From positions 4,960,001 through 5,024,000 of the forward strand of contig NZ_CP022752.1 of the NCBI RefSeq assembly GCF_002263515.1: 64,000 nt of DNA, read 5' to 3'. The stretch comes from Actinopolyspora erythraea (GTDB lineage: Bacteria; Actinomycetota; Actinomycetes; Mycobacteriales; Pseudonocardiaceae). A model generated the notes under the pieces. It had not been told where the DNA came from and made no database searches. It saw only the letters and a program-made list of their open reading frames with translations. Both the position numbers and the translations under genes were made by a program. Of this stretch, positions 42,943 to 53,024 are shown piece after piece. Numbering within the stretch: position 1 is the first letter of the stretch; every line of letters begins with the position of its first letter.

Positions 42943-44823
42943 ATGAACACGAACTCTCCGATCGCGAACCTGCCGGGTGCCGACGCCGCCGCTGCCTCGC
43001 AACTGCCCACACAGGTCAAGCAAACCCGTGAGAACCTGTCCGCGCTGGTCAGAGAGATGGACGCCGAGGCGGCCGACTGGATCGAGCGCATCAGGAGCTC
43101 CCGCACCGCCACCCCCGGGGTGGTCGCGGTGGGCGAGACCAACCGGGGCAAGAGTTCACTGGTCAACGCCCTGCTTGACTCCCCGGACCTATCCCCTGTG
43201 GACGCGGATGTGGCGACCTCCACCTACCTGTGGTTCCAGCACGGCGCGGAGTGGGCCGGTTACGCGTGCTACCCCGGCGAGCAGGAGCCGGTGCGGTTCG
43301 GGATCGACGAGCTGCACCGCTGGTCCTCGGGCGCGGGCGAGCTCCCCGCAGGTGAACTGCCGCCCCGCTACGTCAGGGTCGAGGCCCCGCTGGAGCTGCT
43401 GCACGAGCTGACGGTGGTCGACACACCGGGAGTGGGCGGGCTGGAAGCGGTGCACGGCGAGCTGGCCGCCGAAGCCGCCGCCTCGGCCACCGCGCTGCTG
43501 TTCGTGGCCGACGCGTCCGCACCGTTCAGCCGGGGTGAGCTGGACTTCCTGCACGAGGTGAGCAACCGCGTGGAGACCGTCCTGTTCGTGCTGACCAAGA
43601 CGGATCGGCACCGGGGCTGGCGCCGGATCCTGGAGGAGGACCGGCAACTGCTGGCCGAGCACGCCCCCCGGTTCGCCGAGGTCCCGATATACCCGGTTTC
43701 GGCGCGGATGGCCGAACTCGCGGGGCGTGCCCCGGACGAGCGAACCGCGGCGATGCTGCGGGAACGTTCCGGCATGGCGGAGCTGCGCTCCGCGCTGCGG
43801 CAGCTGGTGGCGGGCCGTTCGGCGATGCTCGGCGAGGCCAACACCATGCGCGGGATGTCCACAGTGCTCGCCGAGTTGATCTCCAGGCTGGAGGGTGAGA
43901 AGCGGGCGCTGACTGCCGGGGAGCGGGAGGTCGAGTCGCTTCGGGCCAGGCGGGAGGAGCTCGCCACGGCACGGCGCTCCTCCACGCGCGGTTGGCAGGT
44001 CAAACTGCGCGGTCAGGTTCAACGGACCCGGGTGGAGACCAGTCACGAGGTCACCGACCGGGTGCGCGAGGTGCAGAACTGGTTCCGCCGCGAGATCGAG
44101 GCGGCCGACCGGGACGGGCTCGCACGGCTGCCCGGCCAGGTGGACTCGGCGCTGCAACTGGTCTCCTCGCGGGTGGCGAACCTGCTCTCCGGACGGTTGG
44201 ACGAGGTGGCCCGGAACTCGCTGGCCGAGTTGTTCAGCGAGGCCGAGCTCGACGTGATACGCGGCCAGTTCGCGCGGGGCAACCGGTCGCCCGTGGCGCT
44301 GCGGCCCCCGGACAGCCGTCCGCCGACCGCCGAGGACAAGCTGCTGGTCCTCATGGGGGTTTCCGGCGGGCTGGGGGTGGGGCGGGCCGCGGCCATGCCG
44401 CTGGCCGGACTCGGTGTCGCGGCGTTGAACCCCGTGGTGCTGCCGGTGACGATCGTGCTGGGCCTCGGGGCGGGCTGGTGGATGGCCCGCACGCGCAGGC
44501 GGGCGGCGGACAAGCAGCACATGAAGCAGTGGCTCAGCGACGCGATCGCGGAGGCGCGCTCGGCGCTGGACCAGCTGGTGTCCGAGCAGCTCATCGAGGC
44601 CGAGCAGCAGCTGTCGCTGGCGCTGGACGAGGCGCTGAGCAAACGGATGGAGACGATAGAGAACGAGCTCCGCGAGGTGGACCAGGCGCTGAAGCTGGAC
44701 TCCGCGGAGCGCAACCGGCAGTTGCAGCTGGTCAACCGCAGGTTGGAGGAGGCGGTCGCCGGTCGGGACAACGTGGAGCGACTGCTGGAACGGATACGCG
44801 GCCTGCGCGACCGCGCCGGGTGA
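42943..44823 (+). CDS. dynamin-like GTPase (IniA-like)
   Basis: 626 residues. G1 GETNRGKSS near residue 68, G3 VVDTPGVGG, G4 LTKTDRHRG. A helical bundle with a Gly/Ala-rich hydrophobic hairpin at about residues 470-520 (GVSGGLGVG ... VTIVLGLGAGWWMA) is likely to insert in membrane. The last 100 residues are coiled-coil. 52 nt after the GrpE-like gene, same strand. Confidence 0.85.
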   Translation: MNTNSPIANLPGADAAAASQLPTQVKQTRENLSALVREMDAEAADWIERIRSSRTATPGVVAVGETNRGKSSLVNALLDSPDLSPVDADVATSTYLWFQHGAEWAGYACYPGEQEPVRFGIDELHRWSSGAGELPAGELPPRYVRVEAPLELLHELTVVDTPGVGGLEAVHGELAAEAAASATALLFVADASAPFSRGELDFLHEVSNRVETVLFVLTKTDRHRGWRRILEEDRQLLAEHAPRFAEVPIYPVSARMAELAGRAPDERTAAMLRERSGMAELRSALRQLVAGRSAMLGEANTMRGMSTVLAELISRLEGEKRALTAGEREVESLRARREELATARRSSTRGWQVKLRGQVQRTRVETSHEVTDRVREVQNWFRREIEAADRDGLARLPGQVDSALQLVSSRVANLLSGRLDEVARNSLAELFSEAELDVIRGQFARGNRSPVALRPPDSRPPTAEDKLLVLMGVSGGLGVGRAAAMPLAGLGVAALNPVVLPVTIVLGLGAGWWMARTRRRAADKQHMKQWLSDAIAEARSALDQLVSEQLIEAEQQLSLALDEALSKRMETIENELREVDQALKLDSAERNRQLQLVNRRLEEAVAGRDNVERLLERIRGLRDRAG

Positions 44824-44849
44824 CCGGAGTTGCCGGGCCGGGACACGAG

Positions 44850-44975
44850 GGTGCTCGCTCGGCGGAACCGCTGGCACGGCTCTCGCTCCGCCGAGGTCCG
44901 ACACCGGGTAGGTACTACGCCACGTCGGGCCTTCCTCGCGAGAGCCGCACCGGAGACCCCCGGTCGGTTCTGCTG
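44850..44975 (+). repeat. structured intergenic element, copy 2
   Basis: Outer stem GGCTCTCG (44878-44885) with CGAGAGCC (44939-44946). Inner stem GGTCCGAC (44895-44902) with GTCGGGCC (44924-44931), one G-U. The loop is accgggtaggtactacgcc. A third hairpin ACCGG/CCGGT starts at 44949. It sits in the 566-nt gap between the dynamin genes and the siderophore operon, upstream of the iron boxes. Confidence 0.7.
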
Positions 44976-45225
44976 CGAGGGCGGTCGGAGCTCGGCACTC
45001 GTCGGCGCCGCGGGCACGGCGATTCCGCGAGAAATCGACGCCGCCCGCTCGGTGGGGCGAAGACGGCTGAGAGGCCACAGGGGACCCGGCGCGGCTCCTC
45101 TTCCCACTCTCCGGGAGCGTGAACCGGCCGTGTCGGGTGTTCGACGTCCACCGGCGTCGCGATGACGACACCGCCACCCGACCGAACTTCCGACGTGAAC
45201 GGACTCACGCCACAGCGATCGGCAA

Positions 45226-45265
45226 ATAGGTTAGCCTAAGTTCATGAAAAATTAGGCTAACCTAA
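45226..45265. promoter_or_regulatory. paired iron boxes (IdeR/DmdR1-type) controlling des operon
   Basis: AGGTTAGCCTAA (45228-45239) and its exact reverse complement TTAGGCTAACCT (45252-45263) flank 12 nt. Each is most of the 19-bp consensus TTAGGTTAGGCTAACCTAA used by iron-dependent repressors in actinobacteria. The site is 125 nt before desA. Confidence 0.88.
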
Positions 45266-45389
45266 TTCGGCGGTCGCGGTGCGCCGGAAGCGGTGGGCTT
45301 TCCCCGGAAGACAACGCCGGAGCCCCGTCGCGGCGCACAGCCCCCGCAAGCCATCCGGCACGCACACCCAGCACCGAGGAGGACGGTTC

Positions 45390-46940
45390 GTGAGTTTCCT
45401 CGCACCACAGGCCGAGAAGCCCGCATCGGCACCGGCGGAGTCCGCTGACCCCAGGTCGTACCTGCTGGACGAACACAACACCGAGCAGTACCGCGAATCG
45501 GTGACCGAAGGGGTACAGCGGGTGATCGGCGAGCTCCTGGACCCGGACCACCAACCCACCACCGGAGTCACGCCGGAACAGCTCGCACCGGTCATCGGGC
45601 GCATCGACCTGGACGAACCGTTGCCCGACACCAAAAGCGCGCTCGACGAGCTGGAACGGGTCTACCTGCACGACGCCGTCTACTTCCAGCACCCGCGCTA
45701 CCTGGCCCACCTCAACTGCCCGGTCGTGATCCCGGCGCTGCTGGCGGAGGCCATCGGTTCGGCCGTCAACTCCTCGCTGGACACCTGGGACCAGAGCGCG
45801 GGCGGCACGTTCATCGAACGTCGCCTGATCGACTGGACCGCGGCCCGCATCGGCTTCGGCGCGGAGGCCGACGGAGTCTTCACCAGCGGCGGCACCCAGT
45901 CCAACCTGCAGGGACTGCTCCTGGCCAGGGAGCAGGCGCTGCACGGCTACGAGGACGGCGCGGGCACCGACCGCGCCGCGGCGCTGTCGCGGCTGCGCGT
46001 CATCGCCTCTGCCGACAGCCACTTCAGCGTCGTCAAGGCGGCGAAACTGCTGGGCATGGGGCCCGATTCGGTGCTGACGGTGTCCACCGACGAGCACCGC
46101 CGCATGCGGAGCGACGAACTGCACGAGCGGCTCGGCGACTGCCGGGAAGCCGGTCTGGTCCCCATGGCGGTCGTGGCCACGGCGGGCACCACCGACTTCG
46201 GCAGCATCGACCCGCTCCCCGAGATCGCGGCGCTGTGCGAGCGGTTCGGCGTGTGGCTGCACGTGGACGCGGCCTACGGCTGCGGCCTGCTCGTCTCCCG
46301 CGAGAGGGCGCGCCTGGCGGGGATCGAGCGGGCCGACTCGGTGATCGTCGACTACCACAAGTCGTTCTTCCAGCCGGTCAGCTCCAGCGCGGTGCTCGTG
46401 CGGGACGGCTCCGTGCTGCGGCACGTCACCTACCACGCGGACTACCTGAACCCGGAGCGCCACGTCACCGAGCAGGTCCCCAACCAGGTGGACAAGAGCA
46501 TCCAGACCACCAGGCGGTTCGACGCGCTCAAGCTGTGGCTGACCCTGCGGATCATGGGCCCGGACACGATCGGGCGGCTCTTCGACGACGTGCTGGACCT
46601 GGCCGAGCGCACCTGGGAGATGCTGCACGCCGACCCGCGCTTCGAAGTGGTCAACCGCCCGGAGCTGAGCGCGCTGGTGTTCCGCTACGTACCCTTCGCC
46701 GAGGCCGACGGGCAGCTCTGCGACCGGGTCAACCTGCACGCGCGCGAAGCGCTGCACCGCTCGGGCGCGGCGATGGTGGCCGAGACGGTCGTGGACGGCA
46801 GCACCTACCTGAAGTTCACCCTGCTCAACCCGCGCACCACGCTGCGCGACGTCGCCGAGGTGTGCGAGCTCATCGTCGAGCACGGCGACCGCTACCTGAG
46901 CGGGACGCACGAGGCGGAAACCGAGCGCCGCGCGAGCTGA
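45390..46940 (+). CDS. desA: PLP-dependent lysine decarboxylase of siderophore pathway
   Basis: 516 residues from GTG 45390 (GAGGAGG at 45377-45383). Group II decarboxylase. SGGTQSNLQ binds the cofactor phosphate, HVDAAYGCG carries the PLP-nitrogen aspartate, and DYHKSFFQP has the Schiff-base lysine. By context with desBCD it should make cadaverine from lysine for a desferrioxamine-type siderophore. A 2,4-diaminobutyrate decarboxylase cannot be excluded from sequence alone. Repressed by iron through the boxes upstream. Confidence 0.88.
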   Translation: MSFLAPQAEKPASAPAESADPRSYLLDEHNTEQYRESVTEGVQRVIGELLDPDHQPTTGVTPEQLAPVIGRIDLDEPLPDTKSALDELERVYLHDAVYFQHPRYLAHLNCPVVIPALLAEAIGSAVNSSLDTWDQSAGGTFIERRLIDWTAARIGFGAEADGVFTSGGTQSNLQGLLLAREQALHGYEDGAGTDRAAALSRLRVIASADSHFSVVKAAKLLGMGPDSVLTVSTDEHRRMRSDELHERLGDCREAGLVPMAVVATAGTTDFGSIDPLPEIAALCERFGVWLHVDAAYGCGLLVSRERARLAGIERADSVIVDYHKSFFQPVSSSAVLVRDGSVLRHVTYHADYLNPERHVTEQVPNQVDKSIQTTRRFDALKLWLTLRIMGPDTIGRLFDDVLDLAERTWEMLHADPRFEVVNRPELSALVFRYVPFAEADGQLCDRVNLHAREALHRSGAAMVAETVVDGSTYLKFTLLNPRTTLRDVAEVCELIVEHGDRYLSGTHEAETERRAS

Positions 46941-47164
46941 CCGGGAGCTCACGCGAGAGCGCGCTTCGCTCACGTGCGCGCGGCACGCGCTGACCGAGTG
47001 ACACCGGTGTGTGAGGGGCGGATGCGCCGCGAAACAGGGCCGCTCGCCGCGCGGCCGGCTACTCACCAGCTGACCGAAGCGGCGGGGCGCCGCCCCACGT
47101 GACGGCATCCGACCACGCGCGCGAGCCGCGAGCACTGCCACGAATTCCGAGAAGGGAAACACCC

Positions 47165-48502
47165 ATGCCCCCCACGCACGACTTCATAGCCGTCGGGGTC
47201 GGCCCGTTCAACCTCGGTCTGGCCTGCCTGACCGAACCCATCGCCGAACTCGACGGGCTGTTCCTGGACGAGAAACCGGACTTCGAGTGGCACGGCGGGA
47301 TGATGCTGCAGGAGACCACCCTGCAGACGCCGTTCCTGGCCGATCTGGTCAGCCTGGCCGACCCGACCTCGCCGTTCTCCTTCCTGAACTACCTCAAGGA
47401 GGTGGGCAGGCTCTACTCGTTCTACATCCGGGCCGACTGGTTCCCGCCGCGCGTCGAGTACAACGACTACTGCCGCTGGGCGGCGCGCAAACTCGACAAC
47501 GTCCGGTTCGGCACCCGCGTGGACCGCATCGACCACGACGAGTCCGAGGACGTCTACCTCGTGCACACCACCGAGGTGGCCACCGGACGGACCGGGACGC
47601 ACCGGGCGCGCAGGCTGGTGCTGGGCACCGGCACACCGCCCCACGTGCCCGAGCCGTGCCGCGACCTGGGCGGTGACGCCGTGCACGCCTCCCGCTACCT
47701 GCACAACCGGGACGAGCTGGTGCGCAAGCCGAGCATCACGATCGTCGGCAGTGGACAGAGCGCGGCCGAGATATACCGGGACCTGCTCGGCGAGATCGAC
47801 CAGCACGGCTACACGCTCAACTGGATCACCCGCTCGGCCAGGTTCTTCCCGCTGGAGTACACCAAGCTGACACTGGAGATGACCTCCCCGGAGTACGTCG
47901 ACTACTTCCACTCGCTGCCCGAGCGGACCCGCGAGTCGCTGCTGTCGCAGCAGCAGAACCTGTACAAGGGGATCAGCGCGGAACTGGTCGACGAGATCTT
48001 CGACCTGCTCTACCTGAAGCGGGTGGCGGGCCCCTGCCCGACCAGGTTGCTGACCAACACCACGGTGACCGGGGCCGAGCACGACCCCGTCGACGGGACC
48101 TACACGCTGCGGCTGCGGCAGTGGGAGCAGCAGCAGGACTTCAGCCTCGAGACCGACGGGCTCGTGTTCGCCACCGGCTACCGCTACCGGGTGCCGGAGT
48201 TCCTGGACCCGATCACCCACCGGATCAGCTGGGACGACTCCGGGAGGTTCGACGTGGGGCGCGGCTACTGCGTGGACCCGACCGGCGACGAGATCTACGT
48301 GCAGAATGCCGAGCTGCACACGCACGGCTTCGTCACCCCCGACCTCGGCATGGCCGCCTACCGCAACTCGCGGATCATCCGGGGGATGCTCGGCCGGGAG
48401 TACTACCCGATCGAGCGCTCGATCGCCTTCCAGGAGTTCGCGGCACCCCAGGACACCGAACCGGCACGGACCGAACCAGCACAGGAGGAGTCGGCGGCAT
48501 GA
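47165..48502 (+). CDS. desB: L-lysine/cadaverine N-monooxygenase (IucD/SidA family)
   Basis: 445 residues. FAD-binding GVGPFNLGL near residue 11, W(H)GGMMLQ for the substrate pocket, NADPH-binding [10 protein letters not shown] near residue 198, and FATGYRY near residue 340. It hydroxylates a primary amine, here probably cadaverine, to the N-hydroxy compound. The 224-nt gap after desA contains nothing recognisable. The last codons overlap the desC start as ATGA. Confidence 0.92.
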   Translation: MPPTHDFIAVGVGPFNLGLACLTEPIAELDGLFLDEKPDFEWHGGMMLQETTLQTPFLADLVSLADPTSPFSFLNYLKEVGRLYSFYIRADWFPPRVEYNDYCRWAARKLDNVRFGTRVDRIDHDESEDVYLVHTTEVATGRTGTHRARRLVLGTGTPPHVPEPCRDLGGDAVHASRYLHNRDELVRKPSITIVGSGQSAAEIYRDLLGEIDQHGYTLNWITRSARFFPLEYTKLTLEMTSPEYVDYFHSLPERTRESLLSQQQNLYKGISAELVDEIFDLLYLKRVAGPCPTRLLTNTTVTGAEHDPVDGTYTLRLRQWEQQQDFSLETDGLVFATGYRYRVPEFLDPITHRISWDDSGRFDVGRGYCVDPTGDEIYVQNAELHTHGFVTPDLGMAAYRNSRIIRGMLGREYYPIERSIAFQEFAAPQDTEPARTEPAQEESAA

Positions 48503-49089
48503 GCGAGATCGTCTTCGAACGCACGGACGAACGGCTGGGTGAGTTCGCCGTGCGGCCAGTGGACCCCGACCGGGACACCGAACTGCTGCACGGCTGGCTG
48601 ACCCACCCCAAGTCGGCGTACTGGCTGATGCTCGACGCCGAACCGGCCGACGTGCGACGCCAGTTCCGCACCATCGAGGCGACCCCGGGCAACGACGCGT
48701 TCGTCGGCCTGCACAACGGGGTGCCCGCCTTCCTGATCGAGCGGTACGACCCGGCCCGCTCCGAGCTGGCCGAGCTGTACCGGGCGGAGCGGGGCGACGT
48801 GGGGATGCACTTCCTGGCGGCCCCCACCGGCATGCCGGTGCACGGCTTCACCAGGGCCGTGCTGACCACGGTGATGGACCTGATGTTCGCCGATCCGGGG
48901 GTGCGGCGCGTGGTCGTCGAACCCGACGTGAACAACACCTCGGTCCACGCGCTGAACGCGGAGGTCGGCTTCGAAGTGATCGACACCGTCTCGCTGACCG
49001 AGAAGAAGGCACTGCTGAGCGTCTGCACCCGTGCCGCCTACCTGGCGAGCGGGAAGGCGGGTTCCACCGAGAGGGAGGTATCACGGTGA
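48499..49089 (+). CDS. desC: acyl-CoA N-acyltransferase (siderophore hydroxamate formation)
   Basis: 196 residues. A GNAT/IucB-type acyltransferase: start of fold [22 protein letters not shown], the [17 protein letters not shown] strand, and [23 protein letters not shown] near the acyl-CoA site. It transfers succinyl or acetyl to the hydroxylamine. Overlaps both neighbours by 4 nt (ATGA, GTGA). Confidence 0.9.
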   Translation: MSEIVFERTDERLGEFAVRPVDPDRDTELLHGWLTHPKSAYWLMLDAEPADVRRQFRTIEATPGNDAFVGLHNGVPAFLIERYDPARSELAELYRAERGDVGMHFLAAPTGMPVHGFTRAVLTTVMDLMFADPGVRRVVVEPDVNNTSVHALNAEVGFEVIDTVSLTEKKALLSVCTRAAYLASGKAGSTEREVSR

Positions 49090-50885
49090 GTTCCGGGAGG
49101 ACCAGCGCGCACGAACCCGCTTCCCACCTGACTCCGGAGCACTGGCGGGTGGTCAACCGACGGCTGGTGCGCAAGGCACTGGCCGAGCTCTCGCACGAAC
49201 GACTGCTGACCCCCACCCCGGTCGGCGCGGGGCGCTATGTGGTCAGCAGCGACGATGGCAGGGTGCGCTACCACTTCGAGGCCAGGATCGGCAGCCTGCT
49301 GCACTGGTCGGTCGACGCCGACAGCATCACCCGGCACCGCGACGGCGCGGAGCTGCCGCTCGACGCGATGGAGCTCTTCCTTGAGCTGCGCGACACGCTG
49401 GGGCTGCACGACGGGCTGCTGCCGGTGTACCTGGAGGAGATCAGCAGCACGCTGGAGAGCGACGCGTTCAAACTCGCCAAACCCCGGGTGAGCTCGGGGG
49501 AACTGCTGGACGCCGGGTTCCAGGCGATCGAGTCGGGCATGACCGAGGGGCACCCGTGCTTTCTGGCCAACAGCGGCCGGATCGGCTTCGACATCACCGA
49601 GTCCGCGAAGTACGCACCGGAGGCGGGCGCGCCGCTGCGGCTGGTGTGGCTGGCCGCGCACCGCGACCGGGTCGGCTTCAGCGCCTCGGCGGGGCTGGAC
49701 TACGACGAGCTCGTCCGGTCCGAACTGGACCAATCGACCCGCGAGCGGTTCGAGGAGCGAATCCGCGAGTTCGGACTGGACCCGGCGGACTACCTGTTCG
49801 TGCCGGTGCACCCCTGGCAGTGGGACAATAAGCTGCCCGTGACGTTCGCGGCGGAGTTCGCCAACCGCAACCTGGTCCACCTCGGCAGCGGCGACGACGA
49901 CTACCTGCCGCAGCAGTCCATCCGGACGTTCTTCAACTCCAGCTCGCCGGAGCGGCACTACGTCAAAACGGCGATCTCGGTGCTGAACATGGGCTTTCTC
50001 CGGGGGCTCTCCCCCGAGTACATGCGCGCCACCCCGGCCATCAACGACTGGGTGAGCGAACTGATCTTCGGTGACGAGCTGTTACGCGAGTCGGGATTCG
50101 ACATCCTGCGCGAACTGGCCGCCGTCGGCTACCACAACGAGTACTACACGGCCGCGGCGAAGGACTCGCCGTACCGCAAGATGCTGGCCGCGCTCTGGCG
50201 GGAGAGCCCGGTGCCGAAGCTGCGGGACGGGCAGCGCGCGGCCACCATGGCCTCGCTGCTGCACGTGGACGAGTTCGGCGAACCCCTGGTGGGCACGCTG
50301 ATCTCCCGCTCGGGACTGGCACCGGCCGACTGGCTGCGGCGCTACCTGGACGCCTACCTGCGGCCGCTGCTGCACTGCTTCTACGCCTACGGCGTGGTGT
50401 TCATGCCGCACGGCGAGAACATCATCCTGGTGCTGGAGGACGGGGTCCCGAATCGGGTGCTGCTCAAGGACATCGGCGAGGAGGTCGCGGTGATCGAGCC
50501 GGAGACCGAACTGCCCGCCGAGATCGAGCGGATCCGCTCCGAGGTGCCCGAGAACCTGCGGGCGCTCTCGCTGTTCACCGACGTCTTCGACTGCTTCTTC
50601 CGCTTCCTGTGCTCGATCACGCACGAGCACGGGCTGCTGGACGAGCGGGACTTCTGGCGGACGGTGGCCGAGTGCGTGGCCGACTACGAGGCGGACGCGC
50701 CCGAACTGCGGGAGCGGTTCCGCAAGTACGACCTGTTCGCCGAGCGGTACGAGCTGTCCTGCCTCAACCGGTTGCAGCTGGGCAACAACCAGCAGATGGT
50801 GAACCTGCAGGACCCGGCGAGCGCGCTGAAGATCGCGGGGACGCTGGACAACCCGATCGCGCCCCACGCGCCCACGCGGGACTGA
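49086..50885 (+). CDS. desD: NIS synthetase (IucA/IucC family)
   Basis: 599 residues from GTG 49086. GHPCFLANSGRIGF is the ATP-site motif of the family. KTAISVLNMGFLRGLSP and HGENIILVLEDGVPNRVLLKD are other conserved segments. It condenses and macrocyclises the N-hydroxy-N-succinylcadaverine units. Last gene of the operon. No binding protein or exporter is attached; the SIP reductase 12 kb away may serve release of iron. Confidence 0.92.
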   Translation: MSSGRTSAHEPASHLTPEHWRVVNRRLVRKALAELSHERLLTPTPVGAGRYVVSSDDGRVRYHFEARIGSLLHWSVDADSITRHRDGAELPLDAMELFLELRDTLGLHDGLLPVYLEEISSTLESDAFKLAKPRVSSGELLDAGFQAIESGMTEGHPCFLANSGRIGFDITESAKYAPEAGAPLRLVWLAAHRDRVGFSASAGLDYDELVRSELDQSTRERFEERIREFGLDPADYLFVPVHPWQWDNKLPVTFAAEFANRNLVHLGSGDDDYLPQQSIRTFFNSSSPERHYVKTAISVLNMGFLRGLSPEYMRATPAINDWVSELIFGDELLRESGFDILRELAAVGYHNEYYTAAAKDSPYRKMLAALWRESPVPKLRDGQRAATMASLLHVDEFGEPLVGTLISRSGLAPADWLRRYLDAYLRPLLHCFYAYGVVFMPHGENIILVLEDGVPNRVLLKDIGEEVAVIEPETELPAEIERIRSEVPENLRALSLFTDVFDCFFRFLCSITHEHGLLDERDFWRTVAECVADYEADAPELRERFRKYDLFAERYELSCLNRLQLGNNQQMVNLQDPASALKIAGTLDNPIAPHAPTRD

Positions 50886-50911
50886 TCGGAGTCTTCCGGT
50901 CGGATTGCCGA

Positions 50912-51030
50912 GCTACTCGCCTGGCGGAACCTCCCGCTGGCTCTCGCTCCGGGCGGCCCGACATCGGGTAGGTAACACAACGTCGGGCCGTCCTCGCGAA
51001 AGCGCGACGCGGGAGAACCCGCGGGTGGTC
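50912..51030 (+). repeat. structured intergenic element, copy 3
   Basis: Inner stem GGCCCGAC (50955-50962) pairs perfectly with GTCGGGCC (50982-50989). The loop is atcgggtaggtaacacaac. Hairpin CGCGGG-AGAA-CCCGCG is at 51008-51023. The preceding ctggcggaacctcccgctggctctcgctcc matches copy 2 in order. It is 3' of desD. Confidence 0.7.
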
Positions 51031-51230
51031 GGGCTGGTATAGGCTTTCCGGCGTTTCCTGCGACGGAAAACCCACGCCGATCACTCAACACGACGGGAAA
51101 ACGTCAGTGAGGATCGCGCAGTACACGATTCGCGGAGCGTAAGAGGCGCCGTGCGAAGCCCCGGGTTCCGAGCTCTGCTGGAAGCCGAGGCCACAGTGAT
51201 CGCTCCTGGAGCGGCGATCGGTCCAACGGC

Positions 51231-51290
51231 ACCTACCCGATGTCTCCGGCATCCGCTCACGAGCCGTGCGAGAGGTTCCGCCGAGCGACC
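51231..51290 (-). repeat. partial element, opposite orientation
   Basis: On the minus strand it reads cgctcggcggaacct (51276-51290), then ccggagacatcgggtaggt (51232-51250). This is the left half of the element, without the pairing right arm. Together with copy 3 it occupies most of the 443-nt gap between desD and the convergent baeRF-like gene. Confidence 0.5.
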
Positions 51291-51328
51291 AGCTACAGGG
51301 CCGACCAGCCGGAGGGCAGGTCCAGCGG

Positions 51329-52369
51329 TCAGCCGTCGATCGGGAACCGCAGCAGGGCCCCGACGCCCTCGGCGAGACCGGTGCCCGACTCCACCAGATC
51401 GACCCGCGCGCCGGTCTCGGCGCAGGCCTTGAGCAGGAACGCCTCGCGCTCGGTGCTGGTGCCGTACTCCAGCAGGAGGGTCTCCACCGCCCCCATCTCG
51501 GCGGCGCGCGCCACGGCCCGGTCACCGTGCACGGCCTGCCCGTGCGCCAGTCCAGCGCTGAGCTGTTCGGCTCGGGCCTGGGCGTTGCGGGTGCTCTCCT
51601 CCTCGGCCGCCTCGCGCAGCTGTTCTGCCAGGGCCCGCTCGGCCGCCTCGTCCTGGTCACCGCCGCGGTCGGCGTCCACCCGTAGCTCGGCCAGCCGCTC
51701 GGTGAGCTTGTCGCGGATCATGGTGCGCGCCTGCGTCTCACCTGCCAGTACCAGCAGCCGAGGCCGGAACTCGGCCTCGATGGTGCGCAGCCGCGCGACG
51801 ATGTCCTCGACGTTGCTCTCCACGGCCTGTTCGGCACGGCGCTGCAGCTGCTTGTGCGACAGGGCCTGACCACGGGGTTTGTGCGTGGCGGTATCGGCAC
51901 TGCCCTCGACGGTCTCGCTCGCCAGCTCCCGGGGGTGGTGCTGCTGTGCCAGCACCTCCTGGCGTAGCACCGCCCCCTGCTCGTCGGCGATGGCCACCAG
52001 CATCCGCACCGAACGGCAGGCCTCGCGCACGTAGGACCCGAGTTCCGGCAGCCGCGTCCAGTGCGCCGCGTCCCCGACTCCCAGGGCGGCGTCCCATGGC
52101 TCAGCGAGCACGACCCCGGCGTCCTCGGTGGCCACGAGCACACGCCCGTTGGTCTGCTCCTCACCGGCCTCGGCACCGAGCACGTGCGACTCGAGCGCGT
52201 CCAGCACCCCGTCACCGACTCCGGCACCCGACAACTGTTCCCGGAGGTCCCGCCACCGCAGCCGCAGCTGCTCGCCCGATTCCTCGCTCGGGGAGCGTCC
52301 CTCCAGGTACACCGTGGCGAACGGTCCCTCGCTCTCGTAGACCGACCGCAGCCGCGTCAAGTCCATCAT
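51329..52369 (-). CDS. Rv2629/baeRF-like (eRF1-related) protein
   Basis: 346 residues starting MMDLTRLRSVYESEGPFATVYLE. This matches the Rv2629 family of eRF1-domain-related bacterial proteins, which is associated with hypoxia or dormancy in mycobacteria. The helical AEEESTRNAQARAEQLSAGLAHGQAVHG segment and TLLLEYGTSTEREAFLLKACAETGA near the end are typical. The role is not established. Confidence 0.75.
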   Translation of the reverse strand: MMDLTRLRSVYESEGPFATVYLEGRSPSEESGEQLRLRWRDLREQLSGAGVGDGVLDALESHVLGAEAGEEQTNGRVLVATEDAGVVLAEPWDAALGVGDAAHWTRLPELGSYVREACRSVRMLVAIADEQGAVLRQEVLAQQHHPRELASETVEGSADTATHKPRGQALSHKQLQRRAEQAVESNVEDIVARLRTIEAEFRPRLLVLAGETQARTMIRDKLTERLAELRVDADRGGDQDEAAERALAEQLREAAEEESTRNAQARAEQLSAGLAHGQAVHGDRAVARAAEMGAVETLLLEYGTSTEREAFLLKACAETGARVDLVESGTGLAEGVGALLRFPIDG

Positions 52370-52628
52370 CGTTCCCCTCTCTCAACTCCGAGGACCGTCC
52401 TGCCGACCGACATCGAACACTCGCGAGAAGTGCTCACACGTCGATCACAGCCACTGGCATGTGCATGCCCCGCACACAGCACGGCAAACCCACACAGTGC
52501 CACAGAGTGACCCAGATCACGTTTACCGACCACGGCGGGGTGGGCATCGCGATGAGGGCCACCCCTGAGAAGCATCTCCGCGTGTCCTCCGGCACGTGCG
52601 GTGAACCCGATTCGGAAGAGGGAGTCCG

Positions 52629-53024
52629 ATGACGGAGATCTGGCAGAGCACGCCCATGCGCACCTTCGCCGAGCAGGTGCGGCAGCGCGCGGACATGTCC
52701 TCGGCGGACGAGGCGTCCCGCGTCGCTCGCGCCACCCTGACCACGCTGGCCGAGGCCGTCAGCGCGGGACAGGTCGACGAGCTCGCGGAGGGACTGCCCG
52801 AGGAGCTACGCAACGAGCTCTCCCAGCGCAGCGGCCAGGCCCGCTCGCTGAACAAGACCGAGTTCCTGGACCGCGTCAGTGGCGAGATCGCCACCACCGA
52901 CCTGGAGACGACCGAGCACCAGGTACGCGCGGTGCTGACCACGCTGCGCCAGTGGGCTCCCGCCGGGGAGACGAGCGACACCGTGGCTCAGCTGCCCGGC
53001 TCCATCGCCGGGCTCTTCGAATAG
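52629..53024 (+). CDS. DUF2267 protein
   Basis: 131 residues with the duplicated helical motif of DUF2267: FAEQVRQRADMSSADEASRVARATLTTLAE and FLDRVSGEIATTDLETTEHQ. ATG 52629 is preceded by GAGGGAG. Divergent from the baeRF-like gene, which is often a neighbour in stress regulons. Function unknown. Confidence 0.82.
   Translation: MTEIWQSTPMRTFAEQVRQRADMSSADEASRVARATLTTLAEAVSAGQVDELAEGLPEELRNELSQRSGQARSLNKTEFLDRVSGEIATTDLETTEHQVRAVLTTLRQWAPAGETSDTVAQLPGSIAGLFE

Noticed and set aside
45252..47162. 636-aa minus-strand frame opposite desA
   Set aside because: Antisense shadow; desA has PLP motifs, Shine-Dalgarno and iron boxes in the right place.
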